Source: an uncultured Clostridia bacterium (GTDB taxonomy: Bacteria > Bacillota > Clostridia > Monoglobales > Monoglobaceae). From it: 64,000 bases of DNA. A program made the position numbers and the translations under genes. Below the pieces are notes generated by a model. It had not been told where the DNA came from, made no database searches, and saw only the letters and a list, made by a program, of their open reading frames with translations. Shown in pieces: positions 1-8,355 of this stretch. The DNA lies in NCBI GenBank assembly GCA_934463175.1, contig CAKSIW010000001.1, positions 44,263-108,262 of the forward strand. Reading direction: 5' to 3'. How positions within the stretch are numbered: position 1 is the first letter of the stretch; each line of letters opens with the position of its first letter.

Positions 1-15
1 AATTGGGGTTGACTG

Positions 16-387
16 ATGCAGACAATTAACTGTGCGCTGGAAAAGCTGAACCGTTCAAAATTCAGGTCAAGCTTTTCTCTGAATAAAAAACAGCTTGAAT
101 ATATAAATGAAAAAGGACTTGACAAAATCCGCTCTCATGCAGCGGATTTTGTCCGTTTGCGCCTTGCGCCCGCTGTGATTCCGAATGACGGAAAACAAAC
201 TCCCATGAAGGGACACCCTGTTTTCATCGCCCAGCACGCCACAGCATGCTGCTGCCGCGGCTGTCTTGAAAAATGGTATCGCGTGCCGAAGGGAATCCCT
301 CTTTCCTCCGAACAGCAGGAAAAAATCGTCAATCTCATCATGGCGTGGATTTCCGCGCAGTGCCAAGACGCAGCACGGCTGCACTAA
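16..387 (+). CDS. DUF4186 family protein
   Basis: This 123-residue protein has the hallmark block of the DUF4186 family: GHPVF (about residues 66-70), QHAT (73-76) and the cysteine cluster CCCRGC (78-83), preceded by the KFRS and DFVRLRLAP segments. The family is small, widespread and of unknown biochemical role; the clustered cysteines and histidines suggest metal binding, which is inference. The start is ATG with a GGGG stretch seven bases upstream. It converges on the XRE regulator gene, the two stop codons being only a few bases apart. There is no signal peptide or membrane segment, so it is probably cytoplasmic. Confidence 0.85.
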   Translation: MQTINCALEKLNRSKFRSSFSLNKKQLEYINEKGLDKIRSHAADFVRLRLAPAVIPNDGKQTPMKGHPVFIAQHATACCCRGCLEKWYRVPKGIPLSSEQQEKIVNLIMAWISAQCQDAARLH

Positions 388-390
388 AAA

Positions 391-690
391 TCATTTTGCT
401 GAAATCAAAAAATTAACAAACATATTAAGAGTCTGAAGCTTGCTTTCGTTCAGGCTCTTTATTTTTGCAAACATATTCACATATTTCGCATTGTCATTTC
501 TGATTCCCAGAAGCTCGTCCGACGAAATTTTCAGAATCTCACATATTTTTGCCAGTATTTCAAAGCTCGGCTCGCGGTATGTGTTTTCATAGTTTCTGTA
601 TGTCGTCACAGGTATTCCCAAAAGCTCCGCCATCTGCTTTTGCGTCAGGTCGCAGTCCTCACGCATATTTCTTAAATTCTTGTGAAACAT
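391..690 (-). CDS. XRE-family helix-turn-helix regulator
   Basis: A 99-residue protein whose first ~60 residues form a classic HTH_3 (Cro/C1) domain: LRNMREDCDLTQKQMAELLG followed by the recognition segment TTYRNYENTYREPS and the closing helix ILAKICEILKISSDELLG. The C-terminal ~35 residues are short and helical, with no sensor domain. It should bind DNA as a dimer and repress a nearby promoter. A GGGAGGA Shine-Dalgarno precedes the ATG. The gene diverges from the secreted-protein gene at 883, and the shared intergenic region holds a direct repeat and an inverted repeat that could be its operators (listed separately). The target is inference. Confidence 0.85.
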   Translation of the reverse strand: MFHKNLRNMREDCDLTQKQMAELLGIPVTTYRNYENTYREPSFEILAKICEILKISSDELLGIRNDNAKYVNMFAKIKSLNESKLQTLNMFVNFLISAK

Positions 691-709
691 ATTTCAATCC
701 TCCCAAGTT

Positions 710-728
710 TCCTTTACGAATCCTTTAC
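710..728. promoter_or_regulatory. Direct repeat upstream of XRE gene, candidate operator
   Basis: Two copies of TCCTTTAC at 710-717 and 721-728 start 11 bases apart, one helical turn, between the XRE start codon and a possible minus-strand -10 (TATACT, plus positions 732-737). This suits autoregulation by the HTH protein. The sequence is observed; the binding is inferred. Confidence 0.4.
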
Positions 729-771
729 TACAGTATACAACGCGTTTTTTATATTTCGCAAAAAACCTCAA

Positions 772-803
772 TTTGAATTGTTTTTATTAAAAAATAATTC
801 AAA
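772..803. promoter_or_regulatory. Inverted repeat next to the -35, candidate operator
   Basis: TTTGAATT (772-779) and AATTCAAA (796-803) are perfect inverted arms separated by 16 AT-rich bases, ending five bases before the strong TTGACA of the secreted-protein promoter. The placement suits a repressor such as the adjacent XRE protein. Confidence 0.4.
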
Positions 804-808
804 AGGGG

Positions 809-837
809 TTGACAATTAAAAGTTTATGTGCTATATT
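809..837 (+). promoter_or_regulatory. Sigma-A-type promoter
   Basis: TTGACA (809-814), a 17-base spacer and TATATT (832-837), about 45 bases upstream of the ATG at 883. This near-consensus housekeeping promoter suggests strong expression of the secreted protein unless it is repressed. Confidence 0.75.
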
Positions 838-882
838 ATGTCTATCAAACAATATTATTATTTTCAAAGGGGAGAAAAACTC

Positions 883-2211
883 ATGAAGATTAAATCAGAA
901 AAAATTGCGGCGGCAGTCTGCGCAGCGGCGATGCTGACCTCGCTGACCGCAGCCGCAAGCTGGGAATTTGCCGGCTATGACACATCAACGCCCGATTCCT
1001 ACGGAAAAATTTACAACGAGGTTCTCGGCGGCAAATACACAAGCAAAACAAAGCTTGAACCCGTTGCGGCAGAGGACGTGCAGTGGAAGTTTGAGGGCTA
1101 TGAGCTGGCATTTCCGCACGCAGGCTATGAAAGACTGTATCTTGAAGGAAACGCGCAGAAAAGCATAACCAGAACGGTTTCAAGCTTTCCGCAGTGGGAA
1201 ACAAGATTCAGGGATTTCATGTGGGAGGTTGCAGGAGAGCACCGCATTTATCAGCGTCAGCAGACAAAGATAAACAACAAATACTGGGCATGGGATTTCG
1301 GCAAGGACGCAGCTGACGAGTCAATGGTTTTTGTTCCGACAACGCGCAACGCCGAAACAACCGTTGAATTTCGTCAGTATGGAATCGGCAATCTTGACAA
1401 CAACGGAAAATATGTCTATGACGTCTGCGGAAATGTCTATAATGACGAAAAGTTCACACTCTACAGTGACTTTTCCGCAAAGCCCGCAGCATTCAACGTA
1501 ACTGTTGATGAGGACGGCAACCCGACAAAAGAAATCGCGGAGGGCGACTTCTTCCACAGCAGCAACCTCAGCAGAATCAACGAAAGTGACGGCAGTTATG
1601 CGGTTTCCGATTGGGAAATTGCACAGCACATTGACATTGCGGCGTCAAAGTTTGTGACCGGACCTTCCTTCTATGGCGAGAATCCGACAAAGGACGCGGC
1701 GGCTATGTACTACAGCGTATATAACCCCAACTGGTCATGGGACGCAGACACTGTTCGCCTGGAAAAGAGTGCGGCAATCGGCTGGACAAATCCTGTTTAT
1801 GAAATGGCTGAACCTCACAACTACTATCAGTATCTGATCGTGAACGGACTTGTCATGGACGGCAGAGCGGACACTCCGAGAATCTGGCGTTACACAAACG
1901 GCAAGGCAACTCCGTCAGTTGAGTGGAGATATGCATTCGTTGAATCCGCATATCCCTACAACGTTGTTGAATATAAATATATCCGCGACGTTGACGGCAG
2001 CATGAAGCTTGCGGAGGAAAACGGCGCACCTGTTTACCGTTATCCCTCGGGCGAGTTCGGAAACTATCACATCAAGGTGACAGACACCGAAATTCAGGTT
2101 TGGGTTAAGGACGCAAGAGGCGACTATATGATTGACCGCATGAGCCGTGTAAACTCCGATTTCGGCGGCGGATATTCAGGCTATATCGGTGCAGCAGGCT
2201 ACATTGATTAA
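883..2211 (+). CDS. Secreted protein of unknown function with aromatic repeats
   Basis: I do not recognise the family. The chosen ATG at 883 follows AAGGGGAGA with good spacing and begins a signal peptide (basic MKIKSEK, then an alanine-rich core, cleavage near residue 25); an upstream in-frame ATG at 826 lies inside the -10 region and is unlikely. The mature protein of ~417 residues is rich in Tyr and Trp. A loose motif of the form W-[EKR]-[FY]-x-G-Y...P...Y...Y recurs: WEFAGY at residue 27, WKFEGY at 68, a related block near 320 (NPVYEMAEPHNYYQY) and another near 350 (WRYAFVESAYPYNVVEY). There is no SLH domain or sortase motif. The strong promoter suggests an abundant exported or surface protein. 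Confidence 0.7.
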   Translation: MKIKSEKIAAAVCAAAMLTSLTAAASWEFAGYDTSTPDSYGKIYNEVLGGKYTSKTKLEPVAAEDVQWKFEGYELAFPHAGYERLYLEGNAQKSITRTVSSFPQWETRFRDFMWEVAGEHRIYQRQQTKINNKYWAWDFGKDAADESMVFVPTTRNAETTVEFRQYGIGNLDNNGKYVYDVCGNVYNDEKFTLYSDFSAKPAAFNVTVDEDGNPTKEIAEGDFFHSSNLSRINESDGSYAVSDWEIAQHIDIAASKFVTGPSFYGENPTKDAAAMYYSVYNPNWSWDADTVRLEKSAAIGWTNPVYEMAEPHNYYQYLIVNGLVMDGRADTPRIWRYTNGKATPSVEWRYAFVESAYPYNVVEYKYIRDVDGSMKLAEENGAPVYRYPSGEFGNYHIKVTDTEIQVWVKDARGDYMIDRMSRVNSDFGGGYSGYIGAAGYID

Positions 2212-2230
2212 CATTCTCAAACATACTCTG

Positions 2231-2261
2231 AAAATGGGGCGGTCTCGGCTGCCTCATTTTT
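2231..2261 (+). terminator. Rho-independent terminator after secreted-protein gene
   Basis: AAAATGGGGC and GCCTCATTTT form a 10-bp stem (one G-T pair) around a ten-base loop and end in five T. It lies 20 bases after the stop codon and before the deacetylase gene, so the latter probably has its own transcription or gets read-through. Confidence 0.65.
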
Positions 2262-2308
2262 GCTGCCGCAGCAGCTCCGATAAACTTAAACAGACAGGAG
2301 AATATGAA

Positions 2309-3058
2309 ATGAAAAAGCTTTTTTCAGTGCTCACAGCACTTTTTCTCTGCACCACGAGCGCATTTGCCGCGTCCTTTCTTGACAGCCGCGGCAGGGTTGA
2401 AATCATCATGTATCATCGGATATGCAGTGATGAGGGCTGCCGAAATCCATATTGCATAACCCCCGCGGAATTTGAAAACGATTTGAAGTTTTTCAAATCG
2501 CGCGGCTTTGAAAGCATTTTTACGTCATCACTTGCCGACAGCGATTTGCGAGGCAGGCGCGTTGTTGTCATAACCTTTGACGACGGCTATAAAAGCGACA
2601 TTGAATTTGCCGTTCCGCTCCTTGAAAAATACGGATTTTGCGCGACCTTTTATGTTTTCGGTGCCGCAATCGGCACTCCCGGGTATCTGAGCGAGGACGA
2701 CCTCAGATGCATGTCGGCAAAAAGCTGTGCCGAAATCGGAAATCACACATATGCTCTGCACGAATACGCTCCGTCAACGCTTAATTTGCTCTACAGCAAC
2801 CCTGCAATGCTTGACAAAATCATTACGGATTTCAGCAGAAACAGCAGCTATCTTGAATCCGTAACGGGCAAAGCTGTCATGACCGCGGCATATCCGAACG
2901 GCGAATATTCAGCCGAGGCTGACCGCAGACTTAAACTGAGCGGTGTCAAAACCACCTTTTCAACAGAGCCGTATTCTTTTTCAAAGGTTCTGCCCGACAA
3001 GCCCATCGGCAGAAAGACCCGTGTTTCCGGCGCAGAAATTGAAAATCTGATGAAATAG
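2309..3058 (+). CDS. Secreted polysaccharide deacetylase (NodB-type, CE4)
   Basis: A 249-residue protein with a signal peptide (MKKLFSVLTALFLC..., cleavage near AFA-A at 20-21) followed by a NodB homology domain. Motif 1 is TFDDGY with the base/metal aspartates D91 and D92; motif 2 is NHTYALH with zinc-ligand histidines H146 and H151. MYHRI at 34-38 is typical of Firmicutes deacetylases. CE4 enzymes remove N- or O-acetyl groups from peptidoglycan, chitin-like or xylan substrates outside the membrane. The ATG at 2309 follows ACAGGAG; the overlapping ATG at 2304 ends after one codon. A longer in-frame reading begins inside the preceding gene and is rejected because the signal peptide starts here. 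The specific substrate cannot be told from sequence. Confidence 0.88.
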   Translation: MKKLFSVLTALFLCTTSAFAASFLDSRGRVEIIMYHRICSDEGCRNPYCITPAEFENDLKFFKSRGFESIFTSSLADSDLRGRRVVVITFDDGYKSDIEFAVPLLEKYGFCATFYVFGAAIGTPGYLSEDDLRCMSAKSCAEIGNHTYALHEYAPSTLNLLYSNPAMLDKIITDFSRNSSYLESVTGKAVMTAAYPNGEYSAEADRRLKLSGVKTTFSTEPYSFSKVLPDKPIGRKTRVSGAEIENLMK

Positions 3059-3075
3059 TTTTAACTGTTATGCAA

Positions 3076-3113
3076 AAAAACAGACGCAGCCGAATGGCTG
3101 CGTCTGTTTTTCG
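3076..3113 (+). terminator. Rho-independent terminator after deacetylase gene
   Basis: A perfect 12-bp stem (ACAGACGCAGCC with GGCTGCGTCTGT, plus 3080-3091 and 3096-3107) with a GAAT loop, flanked by A- and T-runs. It can work in both directions. Confidence 0.9.
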
Positions 3114-3265
3114 TTTCACATATTGCACCGTTTCGCCATACCTTTTATCACGCATGGGGCAATATCACCAATGGGGCAAATTTCATTATCATCAGCACTG
3201 CTTTAAGTGTGTATAAATTTACAGTTTTATTGTCAAATTCATCAGGTTTCGCAAGGCTTTACGCT

Positions 3266-3311
3266 AAAAAAATGACCTCAAAGGGTGTTCGCCCTTCAAG
3301 GTCACTTGTTT
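3266..3311 (-). terminator. Terminator hairpin downstream of ppdK
   Basis: TGACCT...AAGGG and CCCTT...AGGTCA pair with a two-base internal mismatch around a short loop (3273-3305); on the minus strand a seven-T run follows. A second hairpin, ATTTGGGG/CCCCAAAT with a three-base loop, lies at 3333-3351 just after the ppdK stop. The ~300 bases between the deacetylase and ppdK hold these hairpins and nothing else that I can see. Confidence 0.65.
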
Positions 3312-3365
3312 TTATTTTGCCTTTTTACCGGCATTTGGGGTTGCCCCAAATCAAATTTACCAAAA

Positions 3366-5990
3366 TTATTTCTCGTCTTTAATAGCCGCCTGAGCCGCTG
3401 CAAGTCTTGCAATCGGAACACGGAACGGTGAGCATGACACATATGTCAAGCCAATCTTGTGGCAGAACTCAACCGATGACGGATCGCCGCCGTGCTCGCC
3501 GCAGATACCGAGGTGCATGTCGGGACGGGTCTTTTTACCCAGCTCAACCGCCATTTCCATAAGTCTGCCGACACCTGTCTGGTCAAGCTTTGCAAACGGG
3601 TCATTCTCATAGATTTTCTTGTCATAGTAAGCTCCGAGGAACTTGCCTGCGTCATCACGTGAGAAACCGAAGGTCATCTGTGTGAGGTCGTTTGTACCGA
3701 AGCAGAAGAACTCAGCCTCTTTTGCAATTTCGTCAGCCGTGAGAGCCGCTCTCGGAATCTCAATCATTGTGCCGACTTCATATTTGAGAGCAACGCCTGC
3801 TTCCTTAATGATTCTGTCAGCTGTCTCAACAACAACGTCCTTGACATATTTCAGCTCTTTTGCTTCACCAACCAGCGGAATCATGATTTCAGGAACAATC
3901 TCAACACCAAGCTTCTTGGAAACGCTGATTGCAGCCTTGATTACAGCCGTTGTCTGCATTGCTGCGATTTCGGGATATGTCACTGTCAGACGGCAGCCGC
4001 GGTGTCCCATCATCGGGTTTGCTTCATGCAGGCTTGCAATGATTGCTTTAATATCCTCAACGCTCTTGCCCTTTGCGTCAGCAAGTGCCTTTATGTCTTT
4101 TTCCTCTGTCGGAACAAATTCATGAAGCGGCGGATCCAAGAAACGGATTGTTACGGGGTGACCCTCCATTGCTTCATAGAGCTTTTCAAAGTCGCCCTGC
4201 TGCATCGGCTCAATCTTTGCAAGAGCCGCTTCTCTCTCCTCAACAGTGTCGGAGCAAATCATTTCTCTGAATGTGCCGATTCTGTCCTCAGCAAAGAACA
4301 TATGCTCTGTGCGGCAAAGACCAATTCCCTCTGCGCCAAGCTCGCGTGCTTTTGCAGCGTCAGCCGGTGTGTCTGCGTTTGTTCTCACCTTGAGTGCTCT
4401 GTATTTGTCAGCCCAAGCCATGATTCTTCCGAACTCACCGCCGATTGATGCGTCAACAGTCGGGATTGCCTGACCGTAGATGTTGCCTGTTGAACCGTCA
4501 ATTGAAATTTCGTCGCCCTCTGTGAAGGTCTGACCTGCAAGAGTGAACTTCTTGTTCTCCTCGTCCATATTAATCTCTGTGCAGCCCGATACACAGCATG
4601 TTCCCATACCGCGTGCAACAACCGCTGCATGAGATGTCATACCTCCGCGTACAGTCAGAATACCCTGAGCCGCCTTCATACCCTCGATGTCCTCGGGTGA
4701 AGTCTCAAGACGGACAAGAACAACCTTTTCGCCGCGTGCTGCCCATTCCTTTGCGTCCTCAGCTGTGAAAACAACCTTGCCGCAAGCCGCTCCCGGAGAT
4801 GCCGCAAGAGCCTTTCCGATCGGCTCAACCGATTTCAGAACCTTTGCGTCAAACTGCGGATGCAGAAGTGAATCAAGGTTTCTCGGGTCAATCATGAGAA
4901 CAGCCTCTTTATCGGAAATCATACCCTCGTCAACAAGGTCACATGCAATTTTGAGAGCAGCAGCAGCCGTTCTCTTGCCGTTTCTTGTCTGGAGCATATA
5001 AAGCTTCTTGTCCTGAATTGTGAACTCCATGTCCTGCATGTCTCTGTAGTGGTTCTCAAGCTTGTTGCAGATACCCACAAACTGCTCATAAACCTCAGGC
5101 ATAACCTCTTTCAGCTGGTCAATCGGCTGCGGTGTTCTCACACCTGCAACAACGTCCTCGCCCTGTGCGTTCATGAGGAACTCACCGAAAAGCTTCTTCT
5201 CGCCTGTTGCCGGGTTTCTTGTGAACGCAACACCTGTGCCCGATGTGTCGCCCATATTACCGAACGCCATCATCTGAACGTTAACCGCAGTTCCCCATGA
5301 ATAAGGAATGTCGTTATCGCGGCGGTATACGTTCGCACGGGGGTTATCCCATGAACGGAAAACTGCCTTGATTGCGCCCATCAGCTGCTCCTTCGGATCT
5401 GTCGGGAAGTCCTCGCCGATTTTTGCTTTATATTCAGCCTTGAACTGTGAAGCCAGCTCGCGGAGATCCTCAGCCGTCAGCTCAACGTCCTGAGTCACGC
5501 CCTTTGCTTCCTTCATTTCATCTATCAGCTGCTCAAAATATTTCTTTCCAACCTCCATAACAACGTCGGAGTACATCTGAATGAATCTTCTGTAGCAGTC
5601 CCATGCCCAGCGAGGATTTCCGGACTTCTTTGCAAGAGTCTCAACAACCGTCTCATTAAGACCGAGGTTGAGGATTGTGTCCATCATACCCGGCATTGAT
5701 GCTCTCGCACCGCTGCGGACGGAAACAAGCAGGGGGTTCTCGTTGTCACCGAATTTCATACCGGTGATTTCTTCCATCTTAACGATGTTTTCCATGATTT
5801 CTTTCTGAATGTCATCGTTAATTTTTCTGCCGTCCTCATAATACTGAGTGCAGGCCTCTGTTGTCACCGTGAATCCCTGGGGAACAGGCATTCCGAGTTT
5901 AGTCATTTCAGCGAGATTGGCACCTTTACCGCCAAGAAGATTACGCATTGTTGCGTCGCCTTCGCTGAAAAGGTAAACGAATTTTTTCAT
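3366..5990 (-). CDS. ppdK: Pyruvate, phosphate dikinase
   Basis: 874 residues, the usual length of clostridial PPDK. It interconverts PEP, AMP and PPi with pyruvate, ATP and Pi in the cytoplasm, and in anaerobes serves PPi-dependent glycolysis or gluconeogenesis. The N-terminal nucleotide-binding domain begins with GGKGANLAEM. The swivelling phosphohistidine domain carries GGMTSHAAVVARGMG, the catalytic His being near residue 455. The C-terminal PEP-binding barrel contains FGTNDLTQMTFGFSRDD and GICGEHGGDP with the catalytic Cys near 831. The ATG at 5990 has GGAGGAAAA eight bases upstream and the protein begins MKKFVYLF; an upstream in-frame start lies before the ribosome site and is rejected. 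It appears to be transcribed alone, ending at the hairpins near 3.3 kb. Confidence 0.98.
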   Translation of the reverse strand: MKKFVYLFSEGDATMRNLLGGKGANLAEMTKLGMPVPQGFTVTTEACTQYYEDGRKINDDIQKEIMENIVKMEEITGMKFGDNENPLLVSVRSGARASMPGMMDTILNLGLNETVVETLAKKSGNPRWAWDCYRRFIQMYSDVVMEVGKKYFEQLIDEMKEAKGVTQDVELTAEDLRELASQFKAEYKAKIGEDFPTDPKEQLMGAIKAVFRSWDNPRANVYRRDNDIPYSWGTAVNVQMMAFGNMGDTSGTGVAFTRNPATGEKKLFGEFLMNAQGEDVVAGVRTPQPIDQLKEVMPEVYEQFVGICNKLENHYRDMQDMEFTIQDKKLYMLQTRNGKRTAAAALKIACDLVDEGMISDKEAVLMIDPRNLDSLLHPQFDAKVLKSVEPIGKALAASPGAACGKVVFTAEDAKEWAARGEKVVLVRLETSPEDIEGMKAAQGILTVRGGMTSHAAVVARGMGTCCVSGCTEINMDEENKKFTLAGQTFTEGDEISIDGSTGNIYGQAIPTVDASIGGEFGRIMAWADKYRALKVRTNADTPADAAKARELGAEGIGLCRTEHMFFAEDRIGTFREMICSDTVEEREAALAKIEPMQQGDFEKLYEAMEGHPVTIRFLDPPLHEFVPTEEKDIKALADAKGKSVEDIKAIIASLHEANPMMGHRGCRLTVTYPEIAAMQTTAVIKAAISVSKKLGVEIVPEIMIPLVGEAKELKYVKDVVVETADRIIKEAGVALKYEVGTMIEIPRAALTADEIAKEAEFFCFGTNDLTQMTFGFSRDDAGKFLGAYYDKKIYENDPFAKLDQTGVGRLMEMAVELGKKTRPDMHLGICGEHGGDPSSVEFCHKIGLTYVSCSPFRVPIARLAAAQAAIKDEK

Positions 5991-6090
5991 TAAATTTTCC
6001 TCCTTAGAATGTTGATATAACATAAAGTTTAATTATTTGTTAAATTGTTGACATATCCGCGCATAAAAATACACGCTGCACCGTCTTTTT

Positions 6091-6558
6091 TCAGTTTTTC
6101 CGTTTCTTTTTCCTCAAATCAATGAAGAAATCTCTCAAAAGACCCGCACATTCATCTGCAAGGATTCCTCCTTCGCAGTTCACCCTGTGGCACAAGCCTT
6201 TGATTGACGGAATCTGCGCAATTGAAAGCACCGCTCCCCCTTTCGGGTCGGAAGCACCGTAATACAGATTTTTTATCCGTGCCTGAACAATTGCACCGCT
6301 GCACATCACACACGGCTCCAGCGTGACATAGAGATCACACTCATGCAGTCTCCAGCCTCCGAGCGTTTTGCACGCAGCGTCAATTGCAAGCATCTCGGCA
6401 TGATAAAGCGCACATTTCCCCGCCTCGCGCAGATTGTGGGCGCGTGCAACGATTTCGCCGTTTCGGACCACCACCGCGCCGATTGGGGTTTCACCCATTT
6501 CATATGCTTTCTCAGCCTCACCGAGAGCTGCTGTCATAAAAACTTCTTTTTCGGTCAT
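6091..6558 (-). CDS. tadA: tRNA-specific adenosine deaminase
   Basis: 155 residues, the normal length of TadA, which deaminates A34 to inosine in tRNA-Arg(ACG) so that CGN codons can be read. The zinc-dependent cytidine/deoxycytidylate deaminase motif is intact: HAE at 53-55, with the proton-shuttling Glu, and PCVMC at 82-86. ALGEAEKAYEMGETPIGAVVV matches the family N-terminus. I chose the ATG of MTEKEVFM at 6558 rather than the one seven codons upstream because it matches the family's start. It lies just upstream of ppdK on the same strand, about 100 bases away. Confidence 0.95.
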   Translation of the reverse strand: MTEKEVFMTAALGEAEKAYEMGETPIGAVVVRNGEIVARAHNLREAGKCALYHAEMLAIDAACKTLGGWRLHECDLYVTLEPCVMCSGAIVQARIKNLYYGASDPKGGAVLSIAQIPSIKGLCHRVNCEGGILADECAGLLRDFFIDLRKKKRKN

Positions 6559-6665
6559 ACAGAATACTTTAAACCTCAAAACAGCACAAAAACCTAAGAC
6601 CGTCCCGAAGCTTTTTCGGAAGGTTAAGGCGTTTTGTGCATATTATATATCACTGTTTTTCCGTC

Positions 6666-6893
6666 TTATCTGATGTACGGCTTCAGCTCAGAAACAAGGT
6701 CGTCACTGTTGTCGTTGTGGATTTCAACCTTGATGGGCTTGCTCAGGTCAAGGCTGAAGATGCCCATGATTGATTTTGCGTCAACAACATATCTGCCTGA
6801 TGTCAAGTCAATCTCATAATCATACTTGCTTACTGTGTTAACAAAGTTTTTAACATCATTAATTGAGCTTAACAAAATTTCAAATGTTTTCAT
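6666..6893 (-). CDS. HPr-like domain protein lacking the active-site histidine
   Basis: A 75-residue protein with the HPr fold signature: an initial strand, a helix, YEIDLTSGRYVVDAKSIMGIFSLDL, and a closing strand with KVEIHNDN. Ser41 in AKSIMGIFSL corresponds to the regulatory serine of HPr (Ser46). The segment that in true HPr carries the phosphoryl-accepting His15 (ARPA motif) reads SSINDVKNFV, with no histidine. It therefore cannot act as a normal PTS phosphocarrier and may be a Crh-like regulatory or structural paralogue; similar proteins occur in other Clostridia. GGAGGATTTAGG precedes the ATG. The promoter overlaps that of the divergent mtaB. Confidence 0.82.
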   Translation of the reverse strand: MKTFEILLSSINDVKNFVNTVSKYDYEIDLTSGRYVVDAKSIMGIFSLDLSKPIKVEIHNDNSDDLVSELKPYIR

Positions 6894-6935
6894 CCTAAAT
6901 CCTCCATTTTATAAAATTCTTTCTTGCATGGTTAT

Positions 6936-6964
6936 ATTATATATTTTTTTCTTGCAATAGTCAA
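6936..6964 (-). promoter_or_regulatory. Promoter for HPr-like gene
   Basis: On the minus strand TTGACT (plus 6959-6964), 17 bases, then TATAAT (plus 6936-6941). It overlaps the opposite-facing mtaB promoter, so the two probably cannot be occupied at once. Confidence 0.7.
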
Positions 6965-6980
6965 TAAAAAAGTGTATAAT
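6952..6980 (+). promoter_or_regulatory. Promoter for mtaB
   Basis: TTGCAA (6952-6957), a 17-base spacer and a consensus TATAAT (6975-6980). Its -35 lies within the spacer of the minus-strand promoter for the HPr-like gene. Confidence 0.7.
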
Positions 6981-7032
6981 TTTATTACAAAATTTTTGTA
7001 ACAAAATAATAGAGAATTGGAAGTTTTGGAAA

Positions 7033-8283
7033 ATGAGAGTAAAATTTATAACACTGGGCTGCAAAACCAACTTTTATGAAAGCGAAGCAATGGGCGAGCT
7101 GTTCCGCAAAGCGGGCTATGAAATCGCGGAGCGCGGCAAGGCGGACATATATGTCATCAACACCTGCACGGTCACCGGAACGGGTGCGCAGAAATCACGC
7201 CAGCACATTCGCCGCGCAAAGTCCGAAAACCCCAATGCGGTCATTGCGGTCACGGGCTGCTATGCCCAGACCTCGCCCGAGGAGGTTTCAAAAATCGAGG
7301 CTGTTGACGTCATGGTCGGCACTTCCGGCAGACAGCGGATTGTTGAGCTGGTCGAGCAGGCTCTGCACGGAAAGCGTACGCTTGAATGCGGCGACATTAT
7401 GCATGAAACCGAGTTTGAGGAGCTTTGCATAACACCGTCACAAAGCAGAATCCGCGCGAATCTGAAAATTGAGGACGGCTGCAATAATTTCTGCGCATAC
7501 TGCATAATTCCCTATGCGCGCGGTCCCGTCCGTTCGCGCAGTCTCGGCAAAATCCGTGAGGAAGCAGAGCTTCTGGCAAAAAACGGATTTGCGGAAATTG
7601 TTTTGACAGGTATTCATATCGGCTCATACGGGAAAGATTTAAATGACGGCACTCATCTCATCGACGTTGCCGAGGCGGTCTGTGCGGTTGACGGGATTCG
7701 CCGCGTGCGTCTCGGTTCGATTGAGCCTGTCATAATCACAGATGACTTTGTGCGCCGCGCCGCCCGCCTTGAAAAGCTCTGTCCGCAGTTCCATCTCTCT
7801 CTCCAAAGCGGCAGCACGGCAACACTCAGGCGCATGAGGCGCAGATATACCGCCGAGGAATACCGGCGCGCGGTTGAGCTTCTCCGTTCCGCGATTGATG
7901 ATGTTTCAATCACAACAGACCTCATGGTCGGCTTCCCCGGTGAAACGGACGAGGAATTTGAATGCTCCTACCGTTTCTGTGAAAGCATTGGGTTCATGCA
8001 TATGCATGTTTTTAAATATTCCGTGAGACACGGCACGGCTGCCGAAAAAATGGAAAATCAGATTCCCGAATCCGTCAAGGAGGCACGGAGCGCGAAAATG
8101 ATTGAGCTTTCCGAAAAAATGCAAAAGGCTTTCTATGACAAATACCGCGGCACGGAAGCCGAGGTTCTGGTTGAACAGCGGACACGTGACGGACGCTATC
8201 ACGCAACGACTTCAAACTATATGGACGTATATTTTGACAGCACCGAGGAGCTTCGCGGAAAAATAATCAAGGTGACGCTTTAA
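7033..8283 (+). CDS. mtaB: tRNA t6A37 methylthiotransferase MtaB
   Basis: 416 residues with the three-domain layout of methylthiotransferases: an N-terminal UPF0004 domain (FITLGCKTNFYESE, with Cys10 and later cysteines binding the auxiliary cluster), a radical-SAM domain with CNNFCAYC (Cys150, 154, 157) followed by IPYARGPVRSR, and a C-terminal TRAM-like segment (EVLVEQ). It adds a methylthio group to t6A37 of ANN-decoding tRNAs, giving ms2t6A. The CNNFCAYCIIPYARGP signature and CKTNFYES separate MtaB from MiaB and RimO. The ATG at 7033 has only a weak GGAAG upstream. It is monocistronic by its own promoter; fba downstream has a separate one. Confidence 0.95.
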   Translation: MRVKFITLGCKTNFYESEAMGELFRKAGYEIAERGKADIYVINTCTVTGTGAQKSRQHIRRAKSENPNAVIAVTGCYAQTSPEEVSKIEAVDVMVGTSGRQRIVELVEQALHGKRTLECGDIMHETEFEELCITPSQSRIRANLKIEDGCNNFCAYCIIPYARGPVRSRSLGKIREEAELLAKNGFAEIVLTGIHIGSYGKDLNDGTHLIDVAEAVCAVDGIRRVRLGSIEPVIITDDFVRRAARLEKLCPQFHLSLQSGSTATLRRMRRRYTAEEYRRAVELLRSAIDDVSITTDLMVGFPGETDEEFECSYRFCESIGFMHMHVFKYSVRHGTAAEKMENQIPESVKEARSAKMIELSEKMQKAFYDKYRGTEAEVLVEQRTRDGRYHATTSNYMDVYFDSTEELRGKIIKVTL

Positions 8284-8290
8284 GTTTTTA

Positions 8291-8319
8291 TTGACATATT
8301 TTTGCAGTAGTGTTATTAT
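8291..8319 (+). promoter_or_regulatory. Strong promoter for fba
   Basis: TTGACA (8291-8296), 17 bases, TATTAT (8314-8319), only eight bases after the mtaB stop and about 36 bases before the fba start codon. Confidence 0.75.
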
Positions 8320-8355
8320 ATAAGTATATAGTTTATACTGAGGAGGATAATTTGA

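Noticed and set aside
6047..6052. Plus-strand TTGACA as a promoter
   Set aside because: No -10 at a proper distance and no plus-strand gene downstream until 7033, which has its own promoter.
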